NCBI RefSeq assembly: GCF_023100685.1
Contig: NZ_CP090064.1
Location: 1-64,000 of the forward strand
Source of the DNA: Proteus vulgaris
GTDB taxonomy: Bacteria > Pseudomonadota > Gammaproteobacteria > Enterobacterales > Enterobacteriaceae
Length of the DNA stretch: 64,000 nucleotides
Direction: 5' to 3'
The notes under the pieces are model-generated. The model saw only the letters and a list, made by a program, of their open reading frames with translations, searched no databases and was not told where the DNA came from. Positions 34,382-45,078 of the stretch are shown piece after piece; the first letter of the stretch is position 1; every line of letters begins with the position of its first letter. Position numbers and translations under genes: made by a program.

Positions 34382-35287
34382 TTAACTGAATTTAATTTTT
34401 AAATATTTTTTCTTTATACTTAGTCTTATTTTTTTATCAAGAATAAAACTAAGCATATTGAGTTCATTAATCCTGTTTTTTAATTTTTCGATAGTTTCTT
34501 TTTTTAGTTCCTTTTTATATTTATATAAATGAATTATACAGTGCGATATATTTAAATGGAGGTGTTTTTGGGGGAGTGTGTCTAGCATGGAGATCATAGC
34601 TTCAGCCATCAACTCTATTTTTTCTTTACTTAAATTATTTGATAGACTACTTGGATGTTTTATATAGTTATATAAAATACTATCAGAGTATAGAAATCTA
34701 TTGGATAGATTTAGATATTTTGGGAAGAAAAAAGCATCTTCATAGCAAAAAACATCTGGAAACTCTATTTTTAACATCAGCTCTCTTAAGAAAAATTTAC
34801 TACAAAGATGAGCTTGAAATTTTTTATGAACTAAAAATTCAGATATAATCTCATCTTTGCTTTCTATTTTATATTTTATATTTTCTTGTTTTTCTATTAT
34901 TTGTTTAACATTAAATACTTCTTGTATTTTTGTTATAAGGAGATCTGGTTTTTCTTTACTTAGAATAGAAAAAATATCTAGCATATCAAAATCAGAAAGA
35001 AAATCATCACCATCTACAAAAGTAATATATTCACCTTTACATAAGGGAATAGTGTATTTTCTTGCTTTGCCAACATTATTAAAACAAACTTTTTTATAGT
35101 AAAAAGAAGGATGTGTATTTACATATTCTCTTAATATTTCTTCTGTTCTATCGGTTGAGTTATCATCAATAAGAAGCACTTCATAGTCATTTTGATTACA
35201 ATTTCTAAGAGCATAATTAATTGAACTAACACATTTTTCTATTAGTGTTTCTAGATTTTTTATATTAACGATAATAGATAAAATCAT
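34382..35287 (-). CDS. GT2 family glycosyltransferase, AT-rich orphan
   Basis: 301-aa GT-A enzyme. LSIIVNIKNLETLIEKCVSSI, the nucleotide site LIDDNSTDRTEEIL and the metal motif FVDGDDF identify the GT2 family; the C-terminal half is lysine/isoleucine-rich and not recognised. Base composition is markedly more AT-rich than in waaC or waaF next to it, suggesting horizontal gain. It lies alone on the minus strand with its own terminator. The sugar donor is unknown, and a strain-specific core decoration is likely. Confidence 0.82.
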   Translation of the reverse strand: MILSIIVNIKNLETLIEKCVSSINYALRNCNQNDYEVLLIDDNSTDRTEEILREYVNTHPSFYYKKVCFNNVGKARKYTIPLCKGEYITFVDGDDFLSDFDMLDIFSILSKEKPDLLITKIQEVFNVKQIIEKQENIKYKIESKDEIISEFLVHKKFQAHLCSKFFLRELMLKIEFPDVFCYEDAFFFPKYLNLSNRFLYSDSILYNYIKHPSSLSNNLSKEKIELMAEAMISMLDTLPQKHLHLNISHCIIHLYKYKKELKKETIEKLKNRINELNMLSFILDKKIRLSIKKKYLKIKFS

Positions 35288-35410
35288 AATAAATCCTAAA
35301 ATAATCTTGATGGTAAGATGTAATGCATAGAATCAGAAATATATTTTTAGGTGTAATCATAACGTCAATAGAGTCAATTAAGATTACTTTTCTGTTTACT
35401 GAAGCTAAGA

Positions 35411-36367
35411 TTAGTTAAAGTATTGAAAAACATCATGCGCACTTATCTCCCCAATATCCCCACCTTCCGCTTTTACAGAGGTTTGGGCTTTACCATAACC
35501 GCCAATTAAGCCGGGATCGGTAGGGCCAAATAGGGTGATATTGGGTTTATCTAATGCGGCCGTTAAATGGCTTAATCCTGTATCCACAGAAACGACACTT
35601 TTAGCACCAGCGATAACCTGAGCAACTTGGGCTAATGACATCTTCGGTAATACATCAACGTAGTCAAAATCTTTTGCTAAGCGAATGGCTCGTTGATGTT
35701 CATGCTCTGCACCCCAAGGTAATTTAATGCGTACTCCAGAATCTGCAAGTAGGGCGATTAACTCTCTCCAATGAGATTCAGGCCAATGTTTCTCATCACG
35801 CGTAGTTGCGTGTAAAAAGACTAAATAAGGGCGCTCATCAAAGGCGGGAAGTGAGAGAAAATGTTGTGCAATTCCATAATCCCCCTGAGACGGTGGGATC
35901 GGATAATTTAAGCTTAGTGCAAATAGTTGGCGAATTCGCTCAACGGCGTGCATCTCTTTACTGACATTGTGGCGAATATCGTAAAAGAAACTTGCTAAAG
36001 GCTCTCGAGCGCATTGGCGAGAATAACCATGTTTAGTGCCTTTGGCGTATCGAGTCACTAAGAATGCACTTTTCAGTAACCCTTGCGCATCAATAACGGC
36101 ATCATAATGATGAGATTGAATAGCGCGACGAAATTGCGCGCGCTCAGCACGAATAGGGGCACTAAACCAGTTTTTTCGCCAACGGCGTATTGCCACAGGA
36201 ATAACCGTATCAACGGCTTGATGCCAGCTAGGGATCTGTGCAAAGCCTTCTTCGACTACCCAATCAAAACGAATATCAGGATAAACATTTATTGCATCAG
36301 TTAATGCTGGCAACGTGTGTAAGACATCACCCATGGAGGAGGTTTTAACGATTAATACCCGCTTCAC
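35411..36367 (-). CDS. waaC: LPS heptosyltransferase I WaaC
   Basis: Adds the first L-glycero-D-manno-heptose to Kdo. The 318-aa GT9 protein begins MKRVLIVKTSSMGDVLHTLPA, with AVIDAQGLLKSA and the ADP-heptose site SVDTGLSHLTAALDKPNITLFGPTDP. The order is hldD-waaF-waaC on the minus strand, and its start overlaps the waaF stop by 4 bp. Confidence 0.97.
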   Translation of the reverse strand: MKRVLIVKTSSMGDVLHTLPALTDAINVYPDIRFDWVVEEGFAQIPSWHQAVDTVIPVAIRRWRKNWFSAPIRAERAQFRRAIQSHHYDAVIDAQGLLKSAFLVTRYAKGTKHGYSRQCAREPLASFFYDIRHNVSKEMHAVERIRQLFALSLNYPIPPSQGDYGIAQHFLSLPAFDERPYLVFLHATTRDEKHWPESHWRELIALLADSGVRIKLPWGAEHEHQRAIRLAKDFDYVDVLPKMSLAQVAQVIAGAKSVVSVDTGLSHLTAALDKPNITLFGPTDPGLIGGYGKAQTSVKAEGGDIGEISAHDVFQYFN

Positions 36368-37416
36368 GCTGATGGCTCCGTAGACAGTAAATTTGCTAAC
36401 TCAGCAAAAACCTTCTCTGGCTGAATATCGATTAAGCTTTGGTGATAGCCTTGTTCAGCATCCCCTTTACGCACTTTGTGATAACCAGTAATTAAACGGA
36501 TTACACGCGCTTTATGTGATAAAGGTGGCGTAAAGTCAGGGCTACTTGGGCCATAAAGTGCCACTAACGGGCGCTCTAACGCAGCTGCAACATGCATTAA
36601 ACCGGAGTCATTACTGACGACCGCTTTACAAGATGCAATCAAATTAACTGCCTGCTCAAGACTGGTTTCGCCAGCAAGATTAAAACACGCTTCTCGAGCA
36701 TCTGGTGTTAAAGCTTGTTTTATCTCTTCACCGGCTTCTTTATCTTTTTGAGAGCCAAACAAGAAGATTTGATAGCCTTGCTCTGTGATAAGTTTTTGCG
36801 CTAAAGCAGCATAATGATAATGAGGCCAACGTTTTGCAGGGCCAAATTCAGCACCTGGGCAAAAACCAATAGCAGGACGTTGAGTAGATAACGAAAATTG
36901 ATGCAATGTGGTAGAGATATCACTCTCGGTTACGGATAACTTCGGCCATAATAAAGGTTGAGGTAAATCAGTCGCTTTTTGCACCTTTTGCTTGTCATAA
37001 GCTAGCGCAACATAGCGCTCAACCATCAAAGGAAATGCTTCTTTATTTAAAGGTCGCAAATCATTTAATAGCCCATAACGCATTTCTCCACGCCATCCTG
37101 TGCGTTTAGAAATATCTGCAAAGAAAGGGACTAATGCAGACTTAAACGAGTTAGGTAATACATAAGCGTGAGTATAACCTTGCCCTTTTAATTGTTTTCC
37201 TAAGCGACGGCGTTCACCAATGGCTAAAGCACCGTGCCCTAATGGCATTGGGATCGCATTATCAACTTCTGGCATTTTTTCCAGTAATGGACGGCACCAT
37301 GCAGGTGCCATTACATCAATTGTTGCCGCCGGATGTAATGCTTTCAATGTACGATAAAGACTTTGGGACATCATCATATCCCCGACCCATGACGGCCCTA
37401 CCACAAAGATTTTCAT
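36364..37416 (-). CDS. waaF: LPS heptosyltransferase II WaaF
   Basis: Adds the second heptose of the inner core. The 350-aa GT9 enzyme has MKIFVVGPSWVGDMMMSQSL, GFCPGAEFGPAKRWP and SNDSGLMHVAAALERPLVALYGPSSP. It starts 9 bp after the hldD stop and is coupled to waaC by a 4-bp overlap. Confidence 0.97.
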   Translation of the reverse strand: MKIFVVGPSWVGDMMMSQSLYRTLKALHPAATIDVMAPAWCRPLLEKMPEVDNAIPMPLGHGALAIGERRRLGKQLKGQGYTHAYVLPNSFKSALVPFFADISKRTGWRGEMRYGLLNDLRPLNKEAFPLMVERYVALAYDKQKVQKATDLPQPLLWPKLSVTESDISTTLHQFSLSTQRPAIGFCPGAEFGPAKRWPHYHYAALAQKLITEQGYQIFLFGSQKDKEAGEEIKQALTPDAREACFNLAGETSLEQAVNLIASCKAVVSNDSGLMHVAAALERPLVALYGPSSPDFTPPLSHKARVIRLITGYHKVRKGDAEQGYHQSLIDIQPEKVFAELANLLSTEPSA

Positions 37417-37425
37417 AAACAGTGA

Positions 37426-38364
37426 TTACTTACCTTGATTTAACCATTGCATATAAAGCTCTACGCCTTCAGCAACTGTTTTAAAAGGTGCGGAATAACC
37501 TGCTTTACGTAAATTTGTTAGATCAGCTTGAGTAAAGGCTTGGTAACGACCTTTCAATTTCTCAGGGAACTCAATATGTTCAATAGAGAGATCTTTATCT
37601 TTATGATGAGCAATAACGGCATCGGCAACAGCTTGGAATGATTCCGCACGGCCTGTACCGCAGTTAAAAATACCGGATACATTATTACGCCAGAACCATA
37701 AATTAACCGCAGCTACATCTCCAACATAAATAAAATCACGTTGGAAGGTTTCGCTACCTTCAAATAATTTTGGATTTTGACCCGCATTCACTTGGTTATT
37801 TAAATGGAATGCAACACTTGCCATGCCACCTTTATGTCCTTCTCGAGGGCCATAAACATTAAAATAACGGAAGCCACAAATCATCGAATCTGCTTCAGGT
37901 AAAATCTGGCGTACATATTCATCAAATAAGAATTTTGAATAGCCGTAGACATTTAAAGGTGCTTCGTATTTTCTACCTTCGATAAAATTATCAGTGCGAC
38001 CACCATAAGTGGCTGCAGAAGAGGCATATAAGAAAGGAATTTGGCGTTCAAGACAAAAATGAAGTAGCTCTTTAGAATATTGATAGTTGTTATCCATCAT
38101 ATATTTGCCATCCCACTCAGTGGTAGAAGAGCAAGCACCTTCATGGAAAACAGCATCGATATCACCAAAATCATCACCAGCAACAACGCTCGCAATAAAA
38201 TCTTCCTTATCCATATAATCAGTGATGTTTAGATCAACTAAATTAACGAATTTGGTGCCATCTTTGAGGTTATCAACAACCAAAATATCGGTATAACCTT
38301 CATCATTTAATGCTTTAACAATATTGCTGCCGATAAAACCTGCACCGCCCGTGACGATAATCAT
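37426..38364 (-). CDS. hldD: ADP-L-glycero-D-manno-heptose 6-epimerase
   Basis: Converts ADP-D,D-heptose to the L,D form used by WaaC and WaaF. The 312-aa SDR protein has [13 protein letters not shown] at the start, the SDR active site with Tyr in YGYSKFLFD, and [15 protein letters not shown]. It is first in hldD-waaF-waaC, with AAGGGG as RBS, and divergent from kbl-tdh, as in E. coli. Confidence 0.97.
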   Translation of the reverse strand: MIIVTGGAGFIGSNIVKALNDEGYTDILVVDNLKDGTKFVNLVDLNITDYMDKEDFIASVVAGDDFGDIDAVFHEGACSSTTEWDGKYMMDNNYQYSKELLHFCLERQIPFLYASSAATYGGRTDNFIEGRKYEAPLNVYGYSKFLFDEYVRQILPEADSMICGFRYFNVYGPREGHKGGMASVAFHLNNQVNAGQNPKLFEGSETFQRDFIYVGDVAAVNLWFWRNNVSGIFNCGTGRAESFQAVADAVIAHHKDKDLSIEHIEFPEKLKGRYQAFTQADLTNLRKAGYSAPFKTVAEGVELYMQWLNQGK

Positions 38365-38571
38365 GTGGCTACCCCTTCATATAAAAATCTTAAAATTAGC
38401 TCTAGGTCTATAATAACACTGAACAGCGTTAACGGTAGTATTCATCACGGAACAACAGACTGAAATTCTCAAAAAATGCAGTGTGTATTAGTGATCTTAA
38501 TTACATAAATAACATTATTTATTTACATTTGTCGTTTTTAATAGAACAAAGGAATAGAATAAGAAACAATA

Positions 38572-38590
38572 TTGACTATATTATAGTCAA
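38572..38590. promoter_or_regulatory. Perfect 19-bp operator-like dyad upstream of kbl
   Basis: TTGACTATA-T-TATAGTCAA: 9-bp arms around one base, 45 bp before the kbl ATG. Its left arm also reads as a -35 (TTGACT), with TTTATG at 38595-38600 17 bp later as a weak -10, so a bound protein would block the promoter. The regulator is unknown. Confidence 0.55.
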
Positions 38591-38635
38591 ACTATTTATG
38601 TTTTCGCTTTTCAGCTTGCTGTCTTAGGAGAAAGT

Positions 38636-39835
38636 ATGTCTACTCCCGCGTTTTATCAACAAATTAATCAACAACTCGAACAAACTCGTCAAGATGGCCT
38701 CTTTAAAAATGAGCGCATCATCACTTCTTCACAAAGCGCAGATATCGCAGTTGCTGACGGAAGCCATGTTATTAACTTCTGTGCTAATAACTATTTAGGT
38801 CTTGCTAATCATCCAAAATTAATTGAAGCCGCAAAAGCAGGTATGGATAGCCACGGATTTGGTATGGCATCTGTCCGTTTTATTTGTGGTACTCAAGATT
38901 CACATAAAACATTAGAAAATAAAATTGCTGAATTTTTGGGAATGGAAGACGCCATTTTGTATTCATCTTGCTTTGATGCCAATGGTGGATTATTTGAAAC
39001 ATTAATGGGCCCAGAAGATGCCATTATTTCTGATGCTTTAAACCACGCATCTATTATTGATGGTGTGCGTTTATGTAAAGCAAAACGTTATCGCTACGCC
39101 AATAACGATATGGCAGAACTACGTGTTCAACTTGAAAAAGCCAAAGCAGATAATGCCCGTCATATCATGATCGCCACTGATGGTGTGTTTTCAATGGATG
39201 GTGTTATTGCTGATCTAAAATCTATTTGTGATTTAGCTGATGAATTTGGTGCTCTCGTCATGGTTGATGATTCTCATGCCGTGGGTTTCGTAGGGGCACA
39301 AGGTCGGGGCACCCATGAATATTGCGATGTAATGGGCAGAGTTGACATTATCACGGGTACTTTAGGTAAGGCGTTAGGCGGTGCTTCAGGGGGGTATACC
39401 GCAGCACGTAAAGAAGTTGTTGAGTGGTTACGTCAACGTTCTCGCCCTTATTTATTCTCCAATTCATTAGCCCCTGCAATTGTTTCAGCCTCTATTGCTG
39501 TTTTAGATATGCTGAAATCAGGAGATGAAATACGTGCTCGTTTATGGCGCAACGCCTCTCTTTTCCGTGAAAAAATGAGTGCCGCTGGTTTTACATTGGC
39601 GGGTGCTGATCATGCCATTATTCCAGTGATGTTAAGTGAAGCTAAATTAGCGCAAGAGTTTGCAACACGCTTACTTGATGAAGGAATTTATGTCACAGGA
39701 TTCTTCTATCCTGTTGTGCCTCAAGGGCAAGCGCGTATTCGTACACAAATGTCGGCTGCACATACTCCAGAGCAAATTGAACGGGCAGTGGCAGCATTTA
39801 TTAAAATTGGTAAACAACTTAATGTGATTGCATAA
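38636..39835 (+). CDS. kbl: 2-amino-3-ketobutyrate coenzyme A ligase
   Basis: PLP enzyme that splits 2-amino-3-oxobutyrate with CoA into glycine and acetyl-CoA, the second step of threonine degradation. The 399-aa product has PLP Lys245 in [14 protein letters not shown] and the DDSHAVGF motif near 211. TAGGAG precedes the ATG. tdh follows after 9 bp. Confidence 0.98.
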   Translation: MSTPAFYQQINQQLEQTRQDGLFKNERIITSSQSADIAVADGSHVINFCANNYLGLANHPKLIEAAKAGMDSHGFGMASVRFICGTQDSHKTLENKIAEFLGMEDAILYSSCFDANGGLFETLMGPEDAIISDALNHASIIDGVRLCKAKRYRYANNDMAELRVQLEKAKADNARHIMIATDGVFSMDGVIADLKSICDLADEFGALVMVDDSHAVGFVGAQGRGTHEYCDVMGRVDIITGTLGKALGGASGGYTAARKEVVEWLRQRSRPYLFSNSLAPAIVSASIAVLDMLKSGDEIRARLWRNASLFREKMSAAGFTLAGADHAIIPVMLSEAKLAQEFATRLLDEGIYVTGFFYPVVPQGQARIRTQMSAAHTPEQIERAVAAFIKIGKQLNVIA

Positions 39836-39844
39836 GGCTCCCAT

Positions 39845-40870
39845 ATGAAAGCATTGTCAAAATTAAAAGCACAAGAAGGTATTTGGATGACCGATGTTCC
39901 AGTACCTGAAGTTGGTCATAACGATGTGATGATCAAAATTCGTAAAACAGCGATTTGTGGCACTGATGTTCATATTTATAACTGGGATGAGTGGTCACAA
40001 AAAACAATTCCTGTGCCGATGGTCGTCGGCCATGAATATATCGGTGAGATTGTTGCAATAGGACAAGAAGTTAAAGGCTTTAATATTGGTGATCGTGTCT
40101 CGGGTGAAGGGCATATCACTTGCGGGCATTGTCGTAATTGTCGTGGTGGTCGCACTCATTTATGTCGTAATACTATTGGTGTCGGTGTTAATCGCCCAGG
40201 TTGTTTTGCAGAATATCTAGTTATTCCTGCTTTTAATGCGTTTAAAATTCCAGACAACATTCCTGATGAGTTAGCCGCTATTTTTGACCCTTTTGGTAAT
40301 GCTGTACATACCGCGTTATCTTTTGATTTAGTGGGTGAAGATGTACTGGTCTCTGGCGCTGGCCCCATTGGAATTATGGCCGCTGCAATTTGTAAACATG
40401 TTGGGGCTCGTCATGTGGTGATCACCGATGTTAATGAATATCGCCTTGATCTCGCGAAAAAAATGGGTGTTACCCGAGCCGTTAATGTTAGCAAAGAGAA
40501 CCTGACTGATGTTATGAAAGAGTTGGGTATGACCGAAGGGTTTGACGTAGGTTTAGAGATGTCTGGGGCACCTCTAGCGTTTCGTACTATGCTTAACACC
40601 ATGAATCATGGCGGTCGCATTGCCCTTTTAGGTATTCCACCTTCCGATATGGCAATTGATTGGGGACAAGTTATCTTTAAGGGGCTGTTTATTAAAGGTA
40701 TCTATGGTCGTGAAATGTTTGAAACGTGGTATAAGATGGCAGCACTTATTCAGTCTGGCCTTGATCTCTCTCCGATTATTACTCATCAATTTCCAATCGA
40801 TGAATTCCAAAAAGGCTTTGATATCATGCGTTCCGGTCAATCAGGTAAAGTGATTCTTGATTGGCAGTAA
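39845..40870 (+). CDS. tdh: L-threonine 3-dehydrogenase
   Basis: Zinc-dependent NAD enzyme that oxidises threonine to 2-amino-3-ketobutyrate for Kbl. The 341-aa MDR protein shows the catalytic zinc site ([22 protein letters not shown]), the structural zinc cysteines in [15 protein letters not shown] and the Rossmann loop [11 protein letters not shown]. It is cotranscribed with kbl and ends at a terminator. Confidence 0.98.
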   Translation: MKALSKLKAQEGIWMTDVPVPEVGHNDVMIKIRKTAICGTDVHIYNWDEWSQKTIPVPMVVGHEYIGEIVAIGQEVKGFNIGDRVSGEGHITCGHCRNCRGGRTHLCRNTIGVGVNRPGCFAEYLVIPAFNAFKIPDNIPDELAAIFDPFGNAVHTALSFDLVGEDVLVSGAGPIGIMAAAICKHVGARHVVITDVNEYRLDLAKKMGVTRAVNVSKENLTDVMKELGMTEGFDVGLEMSGAPLAFRTMLNTMNHGGRIALLGIPPSDMAIDWGQVIFKGLFIKGIYGREMFETWYKMAALIQSGLDLSPIITHQFPIDEFQKGFDIMRSGQSGKVILDWQ

Positions 40871-40885
40871 TGAGTGATCATTAAG

Positions 40886-40914
40886 CAAAAAAGAGCCTTC
40901 TAAGGCTCTTTTTT
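40886..40914. terminator. Bidirectional terminator between tdh and yibQ
   Basis: AAGAGCCTT (40891-40899) pairs with AAGGCTCTT (40902-40910). T residues on the right and A residues on the left serve both converging genes. Confidence 0.85.
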
Positions 40915-40920
40915 ATTGCG

Positions 40921-41886
40921 TCACTTTTCAAATTCATCCATTGAATTAGGATTAGGAGGAGAGGGTAATTTCTTTTTTTCTGATGAGTCAAATCCATTGG
41001 ATAACGTATTAATCAGTGTACTTTTTTTCATCGAAATAATGGCTTCTTGTGCTGGCTTTAGCCAAGACGCAGGTTTTGGCTCTTTGGGTTGTTCTGTTGG
41101 TGGTACAACTTTTGGTGGTTCAGGCTGTGCTGGTTTTTCTGTTTGTGGTTTTAATAAGCTACTTGGTGCGACTAATTGAATATCAGCAGGTAGTAAAGGC
41201 AGCTGTTGTTGCAATGCTCTGACGGTAGAAGGGTGAGGGTGTCCAATAGCGATGGCTGAGCCATTTTTTCGCGCTAAAGCAATTGCACGAGCAAGTTGTT
41301 GGCGAGTCTCAGCTTCTGTTTGTACGTTATCGAGAAAGACATGGCGACGCAAAGAAGGAACTCCTGCGGCTTTAGCAGCAATGGCAGCTTGTGTATTACC
41401 AATGGTTACGCTATCTAAAAAATAGAGGTTTGAGTGATTAAGCGCTTTAATAACTCTATCCATCGCTTGTCTATCTGATGTCATCGCACTGCCCATATGG
41501 TTATTCATACCGACAGCGTAAGGGACATTATTAATAGCATGTTGAATAATACGGTTAATTTCAGCCTGATCCATTGACGGTTTTAGTGTGTCGCGCTCTA
41601 GAGGTTGTTTACTAATGGGGGCCATGGGCATATGGATAAGAATTTCCCGTCCTTGTGCATGGGCTTTAGTCGCCACTTCTTTTCCATGAGGTGAATCAGG
41701 CAAAATGGCGATAGAAACCGCAGTTGGAAGTTGCAAAATTTGGTTATCTTCTTTTTTACGATACCCAAAATCATCAATCACAATAGCTAATTTGGCCGCA
41801 AATGCAGGTGTGCTCACAACCAGACTTAGCAACATTAAACTAAGTAAAAAAGCACTCTTGCGTTGTAATGTGCCAAGTAATTTCAA
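40921..41886 (-). CDS. yibQ: Divergent polysaccharide deacetylase family protein YibQ
   Basis: 321-aa exported protein with a signal peptide (MKLLGTLQRKSAFLLSLMLL) and a polysaccharide-deacetylase-like domain: KLAIVIDDFGYR, LIHMPMAP, GMNNHMGSAMT, IAIGHPHPST. It closely follows E. coli YibQ. The start proposed is TTG 41886, with GGGAGG at 41893-41898 inside the end of envC; the TTG six codons earlier lies inside the envC frame without an RBS. The Pro-rich C-terminal tail is variable. It lies downstream of envC as in E. coli. Its substrate is not established. Confidence 0.85.
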   Translation of the reverse strand: MKLLGTLQRKSAFLLSLMLLSLVVSTPAFAAKLAIVIDDFGYRKKEDNQILQLPTAVSIAILPDSPHGKEVATKAHAQGREILIHMPMAPISKQPLERDTLKPSMDQAEINRIIQHAINNVPYAVGMNNHMGSAMTSDRQAMDRVIKALNHSNLYFLDSVTIGNTQAAIAAKAAGVPSLRRHVFLDNVQTEAETRQQLARAIALARKNGSAIAIGHPHPSTVRALQQQLPLLPADIQLVAPSSLLKPQTEKPAQPEPPKVVPPTEQPKEPKPASWLKPAQEAIISMKKSTLINTLSNGFDSSEKKKLPSPPNPNSMDEFEK

Positions 41887-41888
41887 AC

Positions 41889-43181
41889 CTACCTCCCAAG
41901 CCAAGGAACAGGGTTTACTGCTTTTCCTTGACGTCTAATTTCAAAATAGAGTGCTGAACGCTCTTGTCCACCACTATTACCGACTAAAGCAATAGATTGG
42001 CCCGCTTTTACTTGCTGACCGACATTCACTAAAGCACTTTGGTTATAACCGTAAAGGCTCATATCTCCTTTCCCATGTTCAACCACGACAACTAAACCAT
42101 AACCTTGAAGCCAATCTGCAAGTAATACACGACCATCAGCAATGGCTTTTACCTCTGTGCCTTGAGCTGCAGGTATCACAATTCCTTTCCAACGTAATTC
42201 ACCAGAGCCAGAAATAGATTCACCAAAACGGTGTAATAAAGAGCCCCTAATTGGCCAAATAGCTTGTCCTGCAGGTTTACCTAAACCGCCTGTACGTGAC
42301 ATCAATGATTGTTCTTCAGCCGTTGGTTTATAGGTTGAACCTCGCTGTTGGGCTTCACGTTGTTTGGCGGCGATGCGGGCAGCTTCTCGAGCTTCTCGCT
42401 CTGCACGGGCCTTAGCTTCTCGCTCTGCTTGAGCGATTTTATTTCTTAATTGGGCTTCGTTAGCTCGCATAGTGGCTAAATTTTTCTGATCCGCTTTTAA
42501 GGTGGATTCAAGTTGAGTTAGTGTTTTTTGTCGAGCTGCTAATGCGTTATCAAGCTTTTGTTTTTCTTGCTGCTGTTTAGTTAAGACTTGTTTTTGTTCG
42601 TTCTGTTTTGCTTGCTGTGCGGTTTTTTCAGCCTCAAGTTCTTTTGAGGTTTGAGCCAGTTCGGCCATTGTCTCTTTTCGTGCGTCGTTGATATAGCTGT
42701 AATACGCTAGAATACGCTCTTCACGCTGGCCTTCTTCCCCACGAAATAGAAGTTCAATACCTTGGTGTTTACCCTGACGATAAGCGGCGTCCATTTGGCG
42801 GGCTAATAACTCTTGTTGTGAATGATATTGTTTTTGTAGACGTGCAATATTCGCGGTGATGGTTTTGATCTCTTTACCTAAAGTTTGTAAGCGACTTTGA
42901 GTTTCATGCACTGAACGACCTGCATTAGAGATTTGTGTTTCTTGCGTTTTTAATTGATTAAGAAGCGCAGTACGTTGTTTTTGTTGCTCTTGAACTTGTT
43001 TCTCTTTTTCCGCAATCGTGGTTTGTAGATCTTTTAATTGATTGCGATTATCTGTTAATGAATTGGCAAAAACAGGTGCGGCTGAAAAGAGAGTTGTACT
43101 AATAAGCAACGTGATTAACGGTAAAGAAAATACACGATAAGACTGATGTGTTTTTTTTTGAAGATCCATTTTCTCTGCCAT
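41889..43181 (-). CDS. envC: Murein hydrolase activator EnvC
   Basis: Periplasmic divisome protein that activates AmiA and AmiB to split septal peptidoglycan. The 430-aa chain has a signal peptide (about 15-40), long coiled coils rich in Gln, Lys and Glu (about 40-285), and a C-terminal LytM-like domain (about 310-430) in which the zinc-binding residues of true M23 peptidases are degenerate, as in other EnvC proteins. A second ATG four codons in is an alternative start. yibQ follows 2 bp later. Confidence 0.95.
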   Translation of the reverse strand: MAEKMDLQKKTHQSYRVFSLPLITLLISTTLFSAAPVFANSLTDNRNQLKDLQTTIAEKEKQVQEQQKQRTALLNQLKTQETQISNAGRSVHETQSRLQTLGKEIKTITANIARLQKQYHSQQELLARQMDAAYRQGKHQGIELLFRGEEGQREERILAYYSYINDARKETMAELAQTSKELEAEKTAQQAKQNEQKQVLTKQQQEKQKLDNALAARQKTLTQLESTLKADQKNLATMRANEAQLRNKIAQAEREAKARAEREAREAARIAAKQREAQQRGSTYKPTAEEQSLMSRTGGLGKPAGQAIWPIRGSLLHRFGESISGSGELRWKGIVIPAAQGTEVKAIADGRVLLADWLQGYGLVVVVEHGKGDMSLYGYNQSALVNVGQQVKAGQSIALVGNSGGQERSALYFEIRRQGKAVNPVPWLGR

Positions 43182-43396
43182 CTGACCAACGTACCTTTCA
43201 TAACAGTTTGTAAGATTATTTCATGCCACAAAACAACTGACCAGCTAACATGAAATAAAGCCGAAATTTCAGATAATACCTAACAGGTAATCTATTCAAT
43301 TAATAAGAGATTATAAAGCAATAATAGAAGGAGAGAGGAAAAAAGAGGCAATCCGTGTGACAGCGCAATAAAATATCACGCTGTCCACGAGAGATA

Positions 43397-44725
43397 TTAT
43401 TCGACGATAGTACCCCAAAGGTCATATTCATCTGCATGTTCAATAAGAACACGAACGATTTGTCCTGGTTCAACATCAAACTGCTCATTAAGGTAAACCG
43501 CACCATCAATTTCAGGTGCATCAGCCATACTTCGACCAATAGCGCCTTCTTCATCGACTTCATCAATCATAACAAGTAGCACTTTACCAATTTTCTCTTG
43601 TAAGCGTTCAGTCGAAATTTGTTGTTGTAGTTTCATAAAACGGTGATAGCGTTCTTCTTTCACTTCTTCAGGTACTTGATCGGCTAATTCATTCGCTTTC
43701 GCGCCATCAACAGGGCTGTATTTAAAGCAACCAACACGATCTAAGCGTGCTTCGGTGAGGAAATCCAATAACATTTGGAAATCTTCTTCTGTTTCACCCG
43801 GGAAACCAACAATAAAAGTAGAACGTAAGGTTAATTCGGGGCAAATTTCACGCCAGCGTTTTACACGCTCTAAGGTGCGCTCAACAGAGCCTGGGCGTTT
43901 CATCAGTTTTAAAACTTTCGGGCTTGCGTGTTGTAATGGAATATCTAAATAAGGCAAAATTTTGCCTTCAGCCATTAAAGGAATAACATCATCAACATGT
44001 GGATACGGATAAACATAATGCAAACGAACCCAAATCCCTAATTTTGCAAGCTGTTCACATAGACTCACCATACTGGTTTTAACTGGCATTCCATCCCAAA
44101 ATCCTGTTTGATGCTTAGTATCAACACCATAAGCAGACGTATCTTGTGAGATAACCAGTAATTCTTTTACCCCTGCGTTGACTAATCTTTTGGCTTCATT
44201 TAATACTTCACCAATTGGACGACTGTCTAAATCACCACGCATTGATGGGATGATGCAGAATGTACAACGATGATTACAACCTTCAGAAATTTTCAAATAG
44301 GCGTAATGACGAGGTGTTAACTTGACACCTTGTTCGGGTACAAGGCTGATAAAAGGGTTGTGATCAGGTTTTGGTACATAGTGATGAATATGTGATAAAA
44401 CTTGTTCGTAACTATGAGGTCCTGTGATTTCGAGTACCTTTGGGTGCACTTCACGAATTTGATTCTCTTTTGCACCTAAACAACCAGTAACAATGACTTT
44501 ACCGTTTTCATCGAGTGCTTCACCAATTGCTTCTAGTGATTCTTGTACTGCGCTGTCAATAAACCCACAGGTGTTGACGATGACTAAATCAGCATCATTA
44601 TAGGTAGGAACAACTTGATAACCTTCTGTACGCAGTTCGGTTAGGATACGTTCAGAGTCCACTAAATTTTTAGGACAACCTAACGAAACGAATCCAATTT
44701 TAGGCACTTGATTTGTTTGCGACAT
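43397..44725 (-). CDS. rimO: Ribosomal protein uS12 methylthiotransferase
   Basis: Radical-SAM enzyme that methylthiolates an aspartate of ribosomal protein S12. The 442-aa product has the N-terminal UPF0004 domain ([14 protein letters not shown], with cluster cysteines in NTCGF and TGCLG), the radical-SAM motif CNHRCTFC and a C-terminal TRAM domain. In E. coli this position, next to envC, is held by gpmI and rimO lies elsewhere, so the order is rearranged here. It stands alone with about 215 bp behind it. Confidence 0.97.
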   Translation of the reverse strand: MSQTNQVPKIGFVSLGCPKNLVDSERILTELRTEGYQVVPTYNDADLVIVNTCGFIDSAVQESLEAIGEALDENGKVIVTGCLGAKENQIREVHPKVLEITGPHSYEQVLSHIHHYVPKPDHNPFISLVPEQGVKLTPRHYAYLKISEGCNHRCTFCIIPSMRGDLDSRPIGEVLNEAKRLVNAGVKELLVISQDTSAYGVDTKHQTGFWDGMPVKTSMVSLCEQLAKLGIWVRLHYVYPYPHVDDVIPLMAEGKILPYLDIPLQHASPKVLKLMKRPGSVERTLERVKRWREICPELTLRSTFIVGFPGETEEDFQMLLDFLTEARLDRVGCFKYSPVDGAKANELADQVPEEVKEERYHRFMKLQQQISTERLQEKIGKVLLVMIDEVDEEGAIGRSMADAPEIDGAVYLNEQFDVEPGQIVRVLIEHADEYDLWGTIVE

Positions 44726-45078
44726 GCTCGTGTTCTCAATACTTTTAAATAAATAACAGATTGTTGTTTCTCAGACAGGTGTGAATTTTACGCAAAGGGT
44801 GATTTCTACGTAAATAGCCATTATAAGGGATGCTGATTTATTAATAGCTTGCCTGAAGAGGGATCTTGTAGAGTAAAAAGGGGTGACCTTTTTAATTCAT
44901 CATTTTTCATAAATCCGATGCTAATGGTACATAAATCCGTCAATAAAAAAAATGATTGTTGAGAAACTTTCCGCAAAAACTGAAAGAGAAACGCAGGAAT
45001 AGGCTGTAATTGCGCCATGACAAAGGTATACTTTGGCTCTTTGATACTATTTTTAACTAACGAGAGTGATTGCATCCT
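44726..45078. other. Divergent promoter region of rimO and yibN
   Basis: 353 bp without a supported gene; the open frames crossing it are unconserved. On the minus strand TTTACG and TAAAAT, 18 bp apart, could form the rimO promoter. Toward yibN, a TATACT lies near 45030 with a poor -35. Confidence 0.4.

Noticed and set aside
43355..43388. Hairpin GACAGCG/CGCTGTC after rimO
   Set aside because: The stem is real, but the T run on the minus strand lies about ten bases further on; I did not list it as a terminator.
43300..43566. 88-codon minus-strand frame overlapping the rimO end
   Set aside because: Out-of-frame overlap with rimO; Met/Leu-rich noise.
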